Assembly (NCBI GenBank): GCA_009733745.1
Contig: WNWL01000002.1
Span: forward strand, 372,001 to 436,000
Origin: Oceanobacillus sp. HTM 045
GTDB taxonomy: Bacteria > Pseudomonadota > Alphaproteobacteria > Rhodobacterales > Rhodobacteraceae
DNA: 64,000 bases
Direction: 5' to 3'
Of the stretch, positions 16,772-25,605 are shown in pieces; the stretch's first letter is position 1, and every line of letters starts with the position of its first letter. The translations under genes were made by a program, and so were the position numbers. The notes below the pieces were generated by a model, which was not told the DNA's origin, searched no databases, and worked only from the letters and a program-made list of their open reading frames with translations.

Positions 16772-17677
16772 TCACTGCGACTTGAGCTTGCGCGCCTCGA
16801 TGATGACCTCGTAGGCCTCGTGGGTGATCGGCTGCAGGCCCTTGGCCTCGCCCGAGAGCACGCCGTAGGAGCAGTCCGGGTCCATCGCCGGGAGCGACGC
16901 CATCAGCGCGGTCATCATGACCTTGGTGCGCTCCGGCAGCGACTTGCGCAGAACGATCGGGCCCTCCGGGATCGGCTTCGAGCGCCAGATCTCGACCAGG
17001 TCGTTCATGTCGACGAGGCCGGCATCGACCGCCTTGCGCAGCGCGCCCGAGTTGAAGCCGTCCTCCCACTCGCCGAGGCCGTCGGCCCAGGTCACGCCGG
17101 CGTCGATGTCGCCCGCGCTCACCGCGACGATGGTCTGCTCGTGGCCGCCGGTGAACTTGACGTCGCCGAAATACTCGCCCGGCTCCATGGTCGAACCGGT
17201 CGCCGACGGGATCTCGATCGAGGGGATCAGGTAGCCCGAGGTCGAGTTCGGATCGCCGAAGCCGAACACCTTGCCCTTCATGTCCTCGAGCGTGGCGATG
17301 CCGCTGTCCTTGCGGGCGAAGCCGACCGAGTAGTAGCCGTAGCCACCGTCGACATTGACCTTGACCAGCACCGGCTCGACCGCCTCGGGATCGGTCAGGT
17401 AGGTCTTGGCATAGGCGGAGGCGCCCAGCCAGGCCATGTCGATGGTGCCGCCAAGCAGGCCCTGGATCACGCCGTCATAATCGGCCGGGGCGAACAGCTT
17501 GGTCTCGACGCCGAGCAGTTCCTCGGTCTTCACGCGGAGGCACTCGTAGGAGTTCATCCGGTCCTGGGCGTTCTCGCCGCCGAGAATGCCGATGCGGAAC
17601 TCGGTGATCTCCTGCGCCGCGGCCGGCACGGCCGAAACCGCAAGCGCGGTCAGGGTGGTTGCGATCAGGTGCTTCAT
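16772..17677 (-). CDS. phnD: Phosphonate ABC transporter substrate-binding protein
   Basis: 301 aa. Periplasmic receptor of the phosphonate/phosphite transporter. A Sec signal (M-K-H-L-I-A-T-T-L-T-A-L-A-V-S-A, cleavage after A-A-A) leads into the family core: R-I-G-I-L-G-G-E-N, the A-W-L-G-A-S-A-Y loop, G-Y-Y-S-V-G and the phosphonate-contact segment D-P-N-S-T-S-G-Y-L-I-P-S. It sits between phnC and phnE in the standard order. Confidence 0.92.
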   Translation of the reverse strand: MKHLIATTLTALAVSAVPAAAQEITEFRIGILGGENAQDRMNSYECLRVKTEELLGVETKLFAPADYDGVIQGLLGGTIDMAWLGASAYAKTYLTDPEAVEPVLVKVNVDGGYGYYSVGFARKDSGIATLEDMKGKVFGFGDPNSTSGYLIPSIEIPSATGSTMEPGEYFGDVKFTGGHEQTIVAVSAGDIDAGVTWADGLGEWEDGFNSGALRKAVDAGLVDMNDLVEIWRSKPIPEGPIVLRKSLPERTKVMMTALMASLPAMDPDCSYGVLSGEAKGLQPITHEAYEVIIEARKLKSQ

Positions 17678-17744
17678 TGCCTCACTCTCCCGTCTGGCAA
17701 TTTTGCCCGGGGCCGCCTGGCACCGGGCGGAAAGTCTCGCGTGC

Positions 17745-18563
<819 letters not shown>

Positions 18564-18748
18564 GGACCCCCCGGAAGCTCGCGCCGTCGCAGTATCGACG
18601 CGCCGCAACAGAACCGTGACGACCGCGCGACAGAACTGTAAACGCCCACAGAAAGCGTGGATTGGCGGGGATATCAGGCGGGTTTCACCGCGATTCTGCC
18701 GGTTTTCGCGCCATTTCTGCGCGAGTCCCGGTCAACCGCTCAGCCGCC

Positions 18749-18771
18749 GCGCCGCCCGGGCGCTGCGGCGC
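18749..18771 (-). terminator. Possible terminator downstream of the methyltransferase gene
   Basis: GCGCCGC (18749-18755), 9-nt loop, GCGGCGC (18765-18771), 23 nt after the stop on the minus strand. It is a short GC stem without a U-run. The remaining 18564-18748 shows no gene and no clear Pho box. Confidence 0.3.
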
Positions 18772-18793
18772 AGCAATGGCGCAATGACGGCTC

Positions 18794-19465
18794 TCAGGCT
18801 CCCCGCGCCGACGGGCTCCTCGCCGCGAAGAGCGCTACGGCCCCGGAGCGTGTGAGCGTCACCTCCGAGAAGCGCGCCTCAAGGGCAGCGCGCAGGTCCG
18901 CGAAGGTATCGCCCGCGTTCGAGAAGATGCCCTTGCGGTTATAGAGGTTCATCAGGCGCTGGGCCGCGCCGGATCTCGGCGCATCGCCCTGCAGGATGGT
19001 CGCGCCGAACACCGTGCCGCCATCGGCCAGCGCGGCGGCCGCGTGGTCGAGAACCACCGCCTTCTCGGGAATCCGGCCCGGCAGGCAATGCAGCAGGTAG
19101 CCGAGCCCGACCGAGTCGAACTGCCCCGCCACCGGCCACGGCGCCAGGCAGTCGGCCTGCACCGTCTCGGGCCGGTATCGCCCGATGCGCCGCGCCGCCG
19201 CGGCGAGGCTGTGCGCATTGAGATCTAGCAGCGTGATCCGCGGCGCATCCACCGGCCAGCGGGCCCGGTCGAGAAAGTATCCGGTCCCGACCCCGACATC
19301 GAGATGGCACGCGCCGACATGCGCGTCGTAATGCGCGCGCAGGAGGGAGGTCGGGCAGCGCCAGAGGAACCGGTTGGAGAACCCGAGCACCACCAGGTCA
19401 TAGAGCCTCAGCGTCAGCGGCGTGTAGACCGCCTGCCCTGCTTCGACATCGCGCCGATTCGCCAA
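18794..19465 (-). CDS. Class I SAM-dependent methyltransferase
   Basis: 223 aa. Rossmann-fold methyltransferase with motif I V-G-V-G-T-G-Y-F (residues ~57-64), the acidic motif II end L-L-D-L-N, and Q-A-D-C-L-A-P-W for motif III. The start is a TTG at 19463-19465 with GGAG ten bases upstream; no ATG near the N-terminus would retain the conserved first helix. Lengths and the Y-N-R-K-G-I-F-S-N-A region match small uncharacterised class I enzymes. Neither the substrate nor a link with the phn operon or the protease is evident. Confidence 0.78.
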   Translation of the reverse strand: MANRRDVEAGQAVYTPLTLRLYDLVVLGFSNRFLWRCPTSLLRAHYDAHVGACHLDVGVGTGYFLDRARWPVDAPRITLLDLNAHSLAAAARRIGRYRPETVQADCLAPWPVAGQFDSVGLGYLLHCLPGRIPEKAVVLDHAAAALADGGTVFGATILQGDAPRSGAAQRLMNLYNRKGIFSNAGDTFADLRAALEARFSEVTLTRSGAVALFAARSPSARGA

Positions 19466-19797
19466 GTGCCGCTCCGATTCCCGCTCCGCGCGAACCTTAT
19501 CACCTTGCCCGCCGGGGCAACCCTGTCACGGGGCGTGAATCCGTCGGATCAGGCGTGAATCGCCACGAAAACCGTTGATCAGGGCCAGATTTCGATGACC
19601 CCGCGTCACTTCTCACGGGCGATTGACGCCGGTTTCACCCCGGACTCACGGGGCCCGGCGCAGGGTGAAGTCACCGAAAGCGGAAGGCCTCCGGGTTCCA
19701 GCCGCCGAGGACAGGCCGATCACAGGCCGACGACAGGACGAGCGGCGCCGGGGCGTTGTTCCTTCGGGGGACGGCGGGCCGCATGGGGAGACATGAA
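19466..19797. other. 332-bp repeat-rich intergenic control region
   Basis: Between the divergent methyltransferase and protease genes. GGCGTGAATC occurs twice exactly 20 bp apart (19532 and 19552). TTCACCC and GGGTGAA arms occur near 19635-19670. A block of three 11-bp repeats ends 54 bp before the protease start. No open frame here looks coding. It reads as a regulatory region serving both directions. Confidence 0.5.
19711..19743. promoter_or_regulatory. Three phased 11-bp direct repeats (possible Pho-box-like operator)
   Basis: ACAGGCCGATC, ACAGGCCGACG and ACAGGACGAGC follow each other without gap. Read on the minus strand they are CTGTCCT, CTGTGAT and CTGTCGT-type heptamers, each separated by CGGC, which is the 7+4 architecture of a Pho box (CTGTCAT-N4-CTGTCAT) with partly degenerate heptamers. 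OmpR-family regulators bind such helically phased repeats. Whether PhoB is the regulator is an inference; the phn operon is close by. Confidence 0.45.
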
Positions 19798-21333
19798 ATG
19801 ACCGCCACCAGAGACTACTCCGACAGCGACCTGAGGCTCGCGTTCGCCCACGCTCTCGACGCCTTCGGCGAGCGCCCGGAGGTGACCGGCATCGACATCG
19901 GCTTCCGCTGGCTGAACGGGCGCGCGACCCGCGACCGTACCGTGCGCATCCACGTCACCGAGAAGCGCGCGCTGGGCGACGTGCCGCCGGCCGAACGGTT
20001 CCCGCTGGAGGTGAAGGGCGTGCGGCTCGACGTGGTCGAAGGCCCGTACCGCATCCAGCGCCTCGAGCGCGGCGGCGGCAACCGGCGCCGCTTCGACCGG
20101 GCGCTGGCCGGGATCTCGGCTGGCACCATCGGCATCTCCACCGGCACGATCGGCGCGATCGTGATCGACCGCGCCACCGGCACGCCGGGCATCCTGTCGA
20201 ACTGGCACATCCTTGTCGGCGCCGACGGCGCCCCGGGCGGCGAGATCGTCCAGCCCGGCCCCTGCGACGGCGGCGCCTCGCCGGCGGACCGGATCGCGGA
20301 AGCCGGCCCCTCCGTTCTCGGCGAGGACGGCGACGCGGCGGTCGGCTGGCTGACCGGAGAGCGCGACTGGCTGCCCTTCGTCTACGGCGTCGACCTGATG
20401 CTGGAAGGCGCGCGCTATTGCCGCCTCGGCGAGACGCTGGCGAAGTCCGGCCGCTCCACGGGCGTGACCGAGGCGCAGGTCGATGGCGAGGGGATCTACT
20501 TCTTCCACTACGCCGAGGGCGCGGAGGGCTCACGGCGCGTGGGCATCCGCGGCTTCCGCCTCTCGCCGCCGAACCCGTCGCCGCTCGGCAACGCCGCGCT
20601 CGCTTCGGCGGGCGACAGCGGCGCGACCTGGTTCGACCGGCGCACGCGAATGGCCGTCGGCCTGCATGTCGCCGGCGCGGCGGGCGCCGACCCGCGGCAG
20701 GAACATGCCATCGCCTGCCACATGCCGACCGTGCTCGACCGGCTGGGCGTGCGCCTCGCCTCGATCGACGACATTGCGCCCGACCTCGCCGCGGCGGAGG
20801 CGCCGGTGATCTCGCTGCCCGAACCCGCCCGCGGCCCGGCGCCGGCAACCGGTTTCGACGAGGCGCCCGCGACGTTCGCGGGTGTCGAGGTGGCCGAGGC
20901 CGTGATCGCCGCCTACCGGCGCGGCCTGCGCGATGCGGGCGTGCCGTCCTCGGTGGCCGCCTACGCGTTCCAGGCGGAGTTCGGTGCCGAGCCGGGTGCG
21001 GACTACGACTGGCGAGACTGCGCCCCGGTCGCCGACCCCGCGCCCGAGATCGACCTGCAGGAGCAGGTGGCGGGCGACGTGTTCGGCGTGCTGCGCGAGC
21101 GGTTCTACTCGGGCGATGCCTGCTGGCTCGCGCGGATGCTCTCCGAGCATTTCCCGACCGGGCCGGCATGGGCCAGCGCGGCCGAGGCGCTGGTGGCCGA
21201 GATCGCCATGCTGCGGCCGGACTACGCACCGCTCGCGCTGGAGGAGCGCACGCGCGACGCGCTCCACGGCAGGACGGTCGAGGAGCTCTACTACGCGCTC
21301 CTCAACCGGCTCGACGCCGTGGTCGCGAGATGA
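19798..21333 (+). CDS. Trypsin-fold serine protease-like protein with C-terminal helical domain
   Basis: 511 aa, no signal peptide or membrane segment, so probably cytoplasmic. Residues ~25-330 look like a chymotrypsin/trypsin-fold domain with a plausible triad: His137 in L-S-N-W-H-I-L, Asp179 in D-G-D-A-A-V-G, Ser274 in A-G-D-S-G-A-T. The arrangement recalls Nal1-like and phage-type trypsin-like proteins rather than secreted trypsins, and there are no paired Cys. Residues ~365-511 form a separate acidic, probably helical domain. I chose ATG 19798 because GGGGAG lies seven bases upstream; the frame opens at 19756. Its stop overlaps the next small gene (ATGA at 21330-21333). Target unknown. 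Confidence 0.68.
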   Translation: MTATRDYSDSDLRLAFAHALDAFGERPEVTGIDIGFRWLNGRATRDRTVRIHVTEKRALGDVPPAERFPLEVKGVRLDVVEGPYRIQRLERGGGNRRRFDRALAGISAGTIGISTGTIGAIVIDRATGTPGILSNWHILVGADGAPGGEIVQPGPCDGGASPADRIAEAGPSVLGEDGDAAVGWLTGERDWLPFVYGVDLMLEGARYCRLGETLAKSGRSTGVTEAQVDGEGIYFFHYAEGAEGSRRVGIRGFRLSPPNPSPLGNAALASAGDSGATWFDRRTRMAVGLHVAGAAGADPRQEHAIACHMPTVLDRLGVRLASIDDIAPDLAAAEAPVISLPEPARGPAPATGFDEAPATFAGVEVAEAVIAAYRRGLRDAGVPSSVAAYAFQAEFGAEPGADYDWRDCAPVADPAPEIDLQEQVAGDVFGVLRERFYSGDACWLARMLSEHFPTGPAWASAAEALVAEIAMLRPDYAPLALEERTRDALHGRTVEELYYALLNRLDAVVAR

Positions 21334-21587
21334 GACGCCCGCACGCCGTCGCGAGGAACAGGCGGACTGCTGTCCCTGCCGCCCTTCTGGTCCTGACGGC
21401 GTGTCATGCCGGGGCGATGGTATCGGATCCGGGTTCAGGCACGGCCAGCTTCGGGGGTGGAGCATCCACGGCCGTCCCGGCACCGATCATCGCTCCGGCG
21501 GGGCACCAGGACGCATTGGTACGATGCGTCCTGGTCTCCTGCCTCGGGCTGCCGCACGACTGGCAAGACCCGCTTACCGGCTTCTGA
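21330..21587 (+). CDS. Small putative lipoprotein coupled to the protease gene
   Basis: 85 aa. Basic N-terminus (R-R-P-H-A-V-A-R-N-R-R), a hydrophobic stretch A-A-L-L-V-L and a lipobox L-T-A-C with Cys25, then a Gly/Ser/Ala/Pro-rich segment. The ATG overlaps the protease stop by four bases, which supports real translation. The C-terminal part is encoded across a 12-bp perfect inverted repeat (21505-21535), so it may be a recent or low-constraint tail. No family recognised. Because it depends on overlap and lipobox only, coding is likely but not certain. Confidence 0.5.
   Translation: MRRPHAVARNRRTAVPAALLVLTACHAGAMVSDPGSGTASFGGGASTAVPAPIIAPAGHQDALVRCVLVSCLGLPHDWQDPLTGF
21505..21535 (+). repeat. 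12-bp perfect inverted repeat (strong hairpin)
   Basis: ACCAGGACGCAT (21505-21516), 7-nt loop, ATGCGTCCTGGT (21524-21535). It lies inside the small lipoprotein frame, about 170 nt after the protease stop. It could be a terminator for the protease transcript, in which case the lipoprotein frame is partly spurious, or a structure within the mRNA. Confidence 0.6.
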
Positions 21588-21791
21588 CGGGGTCCTCCCT
21601 GCCCGTCGGATGGGCCTGCCGCCCGGCGGCGGGCCCGCTTCCTGTTGCACTGCCACATGAATCTTCGGGCAAATCCCGCATGACGGTTGCCTTCGTGACA
21701 GATTTGATTCCAACTGGTCAGACAGGGGACAGCGGGCGCCGCCCGCACAATGCTCCGGCAGGCAGGCCGGGCAATGGCGGTCACACCGCCG

Positions 21792-21834
21792 GCACCGGCA
21801 GCCGTGCCGGTGCGCTGCCCGAGGGGCGGGCAGC
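21792..21834 (+). promoter_or_regulatory. Two tandem hairpins in the leader of the peptide-ABC operon
   Basis: First hairpin: GCACCGGCA (21792-21800), GCCG loop, TGCCGGTGC. Second, directly after it: GCTGCCCG (21814-21821), AGGGG loop, CGGGCAGC (21827-21834). They end 39 nt before the first permease ATG. They may terminate upstream transcription or be part of the operon's 5' leader. The remainder of 21588-21873 shows no gene. Confidence 0.45.
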
Positions 21835-21873
21835 AGGGGCGGCAACCTGCGGCGCAGGGAGAATTGAGAGGGC

Positions 21874-22830
21874 ATGCCACCAGTACTGAGGATGATCCTT
21901 CAGCGGCTCGGGCTCGGGCTGCTGACATTGTTCGTCGTCTCGATCCTGATCTCGGTCGCGATCGAACTGTTGCCCGGCGATCTCGCCCAGCAGATCCTCG
22001 GGCAGACCGCCACGCCGGAGAACCTCGCGGCGTTCCGCAAGGAGGTCGGCCTCGACCAGGACCCGGTCACCCGGTACTTCACCTGGCTCGGGGGCGCGAT
22101 CCAGGGCGATTTCGGCGTCTCGATGGCCAGCCGCCGGCCGATCGCCGACCTGATCGCCAACCGGCTCTACAACACGCTCTTCCTCGCGCTCTACGCCGCG
22201 GCCATCGCCGTGCCGCTGGCGGTGACGCTCGGGCTCCTCGCCGCGCTCTACCGCAACTCGCTCTACGACCGCGCGGTGAACGTGTTCACGCTGGGCTCGA
22301 TCTCGACGCCTGAATTCTTCGTCGCCTACATCCTCATCCTCTGGCTGGTCCACGGCGCCGGACTGTTCGGCGTGCTCTCGACCATCCCGACGGACGCGAC
22401 CTTCGGCCAGCAGATCGAGGCGACCACGCTGCCCGCGATCACGCTGACGCTGGTGGTCACAGCCCACATGATGCGGATGACGCGGGCGGCGATCATCAAC
22501 CTCCTCGCCTCGCCCTATATCGAGATGGCGCGGCTCAAGGGCATACCGCGCTACAAGGTCATCCTGCGCCACGCCCTGCCGAACGCGCTGGCGCCGATCA
22601 TCAACGTGATTGCCATCAACCTCGCCTACCTCATCACCGGCGTGGTGATCGTGGAGCAGGTCTTCACCTACCCGGGCCTCGGCGGGCTGATGGTCGACTC
22701 GGTCTCCAAGCAGGACGCGACGGTGGTGCAGGCCTGCTGCCTGATCTTCGCCTCGGTCTACATCCTCCTGAACCTGATCGCGGACGTGCTCTCCATCGTC
22801 ACGAACCCGCGCCTCCTGCATCCGAAGTGA
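21874..22830 (+). CDS. Peptide/opine ABC transporter permease (DppB-like)
   Basis: 318 aa. First permease of a dipeptide/oligopeptide-type importer: N-terminal helix L-L-T-L-F-V-V-S-I-L-I, the G-D-F-G-V-S-M motif typical of DppB/OppB, about six membrane segments and the EAA-type loop A-R-L-K-G-I-P-R-Y-K-V-I-L-R-H-A-L-P-N. The ATG follows GAGAGGG. It is first of three consecutive transporter genes; unusually, no binding-protein gene precedes it. Confidence 0.87.
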   Translation: MPPVLRMILQRLGLGLLTLFVVSILISVAIELLPGDLAQQILGQTATPENLAAFRKEVGLDQDPVTRYFTWLGGAIQGDFGVSMASRRPIADLIANRLYNTLFLALYAAAIAVPLAVTLGLLAALYRNSLYDRAVNVFTLGSISTPEFFVAYILILWLVHGAGLFGVLSTIPTDATFGQQIEATTLPAITLTLVVTAHMMRMTRAAIINLLASPYIEMARLKGIPRYKVILRHALPNALAPIINVIAINLAYLITGVVIVEQVFTYPGLGGLMVDSVSKQDATVVQACCLIFASVYILLNLIADVLSIVTNPRLLHPK

Positions 22831-22840
22831 GGGCGGCGCG

Positions 22841-23836
22841 ATGATCGAGTTCTTCGAGAACACCTGGACCAACCTGACCAACATCTTCAACGCGATGCTG
22901 GAGGGCGGGCCGATCACGCTCGGCGTGTTCCTCGGCTACACCTTCACCATCCTGCTCGGCATGTCGGTCGGCGCGTGGATCGTGAAGCGTGCCCTGCTGC
23001 TCGCCACCAGCGGGCGGCGGCGGCACAACCTCGGCCTGATCCCGGTCACCGCCTATTTCGGGATGCTCACGATCGCGACCTACATCTTCGTCGCGGTCTT
23101 CGCCGACATCCTCGCCCCCTACCCCGAGACCGACACGTCGGGCGGCAGCTTCGAGATGTGGAGCGCGCAGCACATCCTCGGCACCGACAACCGCGGCGGC
23201 GACATGCTCTCGCGGCTGATCTACGGCGCGCGGAACACGGTGGGGCTCGCCTTCGTCATCACCTTCCTCGCCTTCATCATCGGCGGGGTGCTGGGCCTGC
23301 TCGCGGCCACGCTCGGCGGGTTCCTCGACCAGGCGATGTCGCGCGTGGTCGACGTGCTGATGTCGATCCCGCCGCTGATCTTCTCGCTCCTGCTGCTGAC
23401 GATCTTCGGCACCTCGGTCCTCAATCTGATCCTCGTGATCGCGATCCTCGACAGCACCCGCGTCTACCGCCTCGCGCGGGCGGTCTCGATGAACGTGGTG
23501 GTGATGGATTTCGTGGAGGCGGCACGCCTGCGCGGCGAGGGGCTCTGGTGGGTGATCAGCCGCGAGATCCTGCCCAACATTACCGCGCCGCTGATCGCGG
23601 AATTCGGACTGCGGTTCTGCTTCGTCTTCCTGACGATCTCGGCCCTGTCGTTCCTCGGGCTCGGCCTCCAGCCGCCGACGGCCGACTGGGGCTCGATGGT
23701 GAAGGAGAACGCCGACCTCATCAACTACGCCGACCCGACGCCGCTCCTGCCGGCGCTGGCGATCGCGCTGCTGACGGTGGCGGTGAACTTCGTGGTGGAC
23801 TGGATGCTGCACAGATCCTCCGGACTCAAGGACTGA
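22841..23836 (+). CDS. Peptide ABC transporter permease (DppC-like)
   Basis: 331 aa. Second permease, 10 nt after the first. An extra N-terminal segment with one helix (residues ~25-50) precedes the usual DppC helix. The H-I-L-G-T-D-N-R-G-G-D-M-L-S-R motif is the signature of the DppC/OppC periplasmic loop, and E-A-A-R-L-R-G-E-G-L-W-W-V-I-S-R-E-I-L-P-N contains the coupling helix. Confidence 0.87.
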   Translation: MIEFFENTWTNLTNIFNAMLEGGPITLGVFLGYTFTILLGMSVGAWIVKRALLLATSGRRRHNLGLIPVTAYFGMLTIATYIFVAVFADILAPYPETDTSGGSFEMWSAQHILGTDNRGGDMLSRLIYGARNTVGLAFVITFLAFIIGGVLGLLAATLGGFLDQAMSRVVDVLMSIPPLIFSLLLLTIFGTSVLNLILVIAILDSTRVYRLARAVSMNVVVMDFVEAARLRGEGLWWVISREILPNITAPLIAEFGLRFCFVFLTISALSFLGLGLQPPTADWGSMVKENADLINYADPTPLLPALAIALLTVAVNFVVDWMLHRSSGLKD

Positions 23837-23858
23837 GGCAAGGACCGAGGAGCGACAA

Positions 23859-25496
23859 ATGGCACCCACGAACGAGATCCTGCTTCGCATCCGCGGCCTG
23901 CGCATCGAGGGCCGCGCCGGCCATGTCTGGAACGAGATCGTCCACGGCGTCGATCTCGACCTGCACAAGGGCGAGGTGCTCGGCCTGATCGGCGAGTCCG
24001 GCGCGGGCAAGTCCACCATCGGGCTCGCCGCGATGGGCTTCACCCGCGACGGCTGCCGCATCTCCGGCGGGTCGGTGGAGTTCGACGGCGTCGACCTGAC
24101 GAAGTCGTCGGAGGGCTACCGCCGCCAGCTGCGCGGCAAACGCATCGCCTATGTCGCCCAGTCGGCGGCGGCGTCCTTCAACCCGGCCCACAAGCTGATC
24201 GACCAGTATACCGAGATGCCGGTCGAGCACGGGGTACTGACCAAGCGCGAGGCGGAGCAGGAGGCGGTGACGCTCTACCGCCAGCTCCAGCTCCCAAACC
24301 CGGAGGAGATCGGCTTCCGCTATCCCCACCAGGTCTCGGGCGGCCAGCTCCAGCGGGCGATGACGGCGATGGCCATGTCCTGCCACCCGGACCTGATCAT
24401 CTTCGACGAGCCGACCACCGCGCTCGACGTGACCACGCAGATCGAGGTGCTCTCCGCCATCCGCGACGCGGTCGCGCAATACGGCACGGCGGCGATCTAC
24501 ATCACCCACGACCTCGCCGTCGTGGCGCAGATGGCCGACCGCGTGCTGGTGCTGCTCAAGGGCGACCCGGTGGAAGAGGCGCCGACCCGCGAGATGCTCT
24601 CCCACCCGAAGGAGGACTACACCAAATCCCTCTGGGCCGTGCGCGAGTTCCGCACCGAGCCGAAACCCGCCCCCGCGCCCGACGCGGTGCCCGCGGTCCG
24701 CGTCGCCAATGTCACCGCCGCCTATGGGCCGATCACGGTGCTGCGGAACGTGACCTTCGACATCCATACGGGCCGCACCGTCGCGGTCGTGGGCGAATCC
24801 GGCTCCGGCAAGTCGACCACCGCGCGCTGCATTACCGGCCTCCTGCCGCCGGTCGAGGGCCTCATCGAGATCGAAGGCCAGGTGATGCCTGGCGACTACC
24901 GCAGCCGGACCAAGAACCAGCTCCGCCAGGCGCAGATGATCTACCAGATGGCCGACACCGCGCTGAACCCGCGCCAGCGGATCCGCGACATCATCGGCCG
25001 GCCGATCGAGTTCTATCTCGGCCTCAAGGGCAAGAAGAAGGAAGAGCGGATCCGCGCCCTGCTCGACGAGATCGAGCTGGAGCCCGACGCCTATATCGAC
25101 CGCCTGCCCTCCGAGCTGTCCGGCGGCCAGAAACAGCGCATCGGCATCGCCCGCGCACTGGCGGCGGAGCCGAGCTTCATCATCTGCGACGAGGTCACCA
25201 GCGCGCTCGACCAGCTCGTCGCGGAGGGGATCCTGCGCCTGCTGGACAAGATCCAGAAGGAGTTCAACCTCGCCTACATGTTCATCACCCACGACCTCGC
25301 GACGGTGCGTTCCATCGCCGACGAGGTGGTGGTGATGAAGGAGGGCCTCGTGGTCGAGCAGGGGCCGAAGGAGGAGATGTTCACCCCTCCGCACCACGCC
25401 TATACCGACCTCCTCCTCTCTTCCGTGCCGGAGATGGATCCGGACTGGCTCGACCACCTGCTCGAGGAACGCCGCGCCAAGGGCATCTCGCCGTAA
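23859..25496 (+). CDS. Fused dual ATPase of peptide ABC transporter (DppD-DppF type)
   Basis: 545 aa with two complete ATPase domains. Domain 1 (~1-265): Walker [10 protein letters not shown], signature V-S-G-G-Q-L-Q-R, Walker [13 protein letters not shown]. Domain 2 (~285-535): [29 protein letters not shown]. The second Walker B carries V in place of the common P after D-E. It powers import through the two permeases upstream. Downstream gamma-glutamyltransferase suggests a gamma-glutamyl peptide or glutathione supply, by context only. Confidence 0.9.
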   Translation: MAPTNEILLRIRGLRIEGRAGHVWNEIVHGVDLDLHKGEVLGLIGESGAGKSTIGLAAMGFTRDGCRISGGSVEFDGVDLTKSSEGYRRQLRGKRIAYVAQSAAASFNPAHKLIDQYTEMPVEHGVLTKREAEQEAVTLYRQLQLPNPEEIGFRYPHQVSGGQLQRAMTAMAMSCHPDLIIFDEPTTALDVTTQIEVLSAIRDAVAQYGTAAIYITHDLAVVAQMADRVLVLLKGDPVEEAPTREMLSHPKEDYTKSLWAVREFRTEPKPAPAPDAVPAVRVANVTAAYGPITVLRNVTFDIHTGRTVAVVGESGSGKSTTARCITGLLPPVEGLIEIEGQVMPGDYRSRTKNQLRQAQMIYQMADTALNPRQRIRDIIGRPIEFYLGLKGKKKEERIRALLDEIELEPDAYIDRLPSELSGGQKQRIGIARALAAEPSFIICDEVTSALDQLVAEGILRLLDKIQKEFNLAYMFITHDLATVRSIADEVVVMKEGLVVEQGPKEEMFTPPHHAYTDLLLSSVPEMDPDWLDHLLEERRAKGISP

Positions 25497-25605
25497 GGGC
25501 GCGCGGGGCCGCGAAGGCGCACGTCAAGTTGCACTCCACGCGGCGCGCTCTCTGCTAGGGTGTCCCGGCCCATCGCCGCCGACCATCCGATTCAGGGAGA
25601 GACCC

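Noticed and set aside
18600..18660. Pho box upstream of phnC
   Set aside because: CTGT occurs three times on the minus strand but at 18-19 bp spacing; the 11-bp period is missing.
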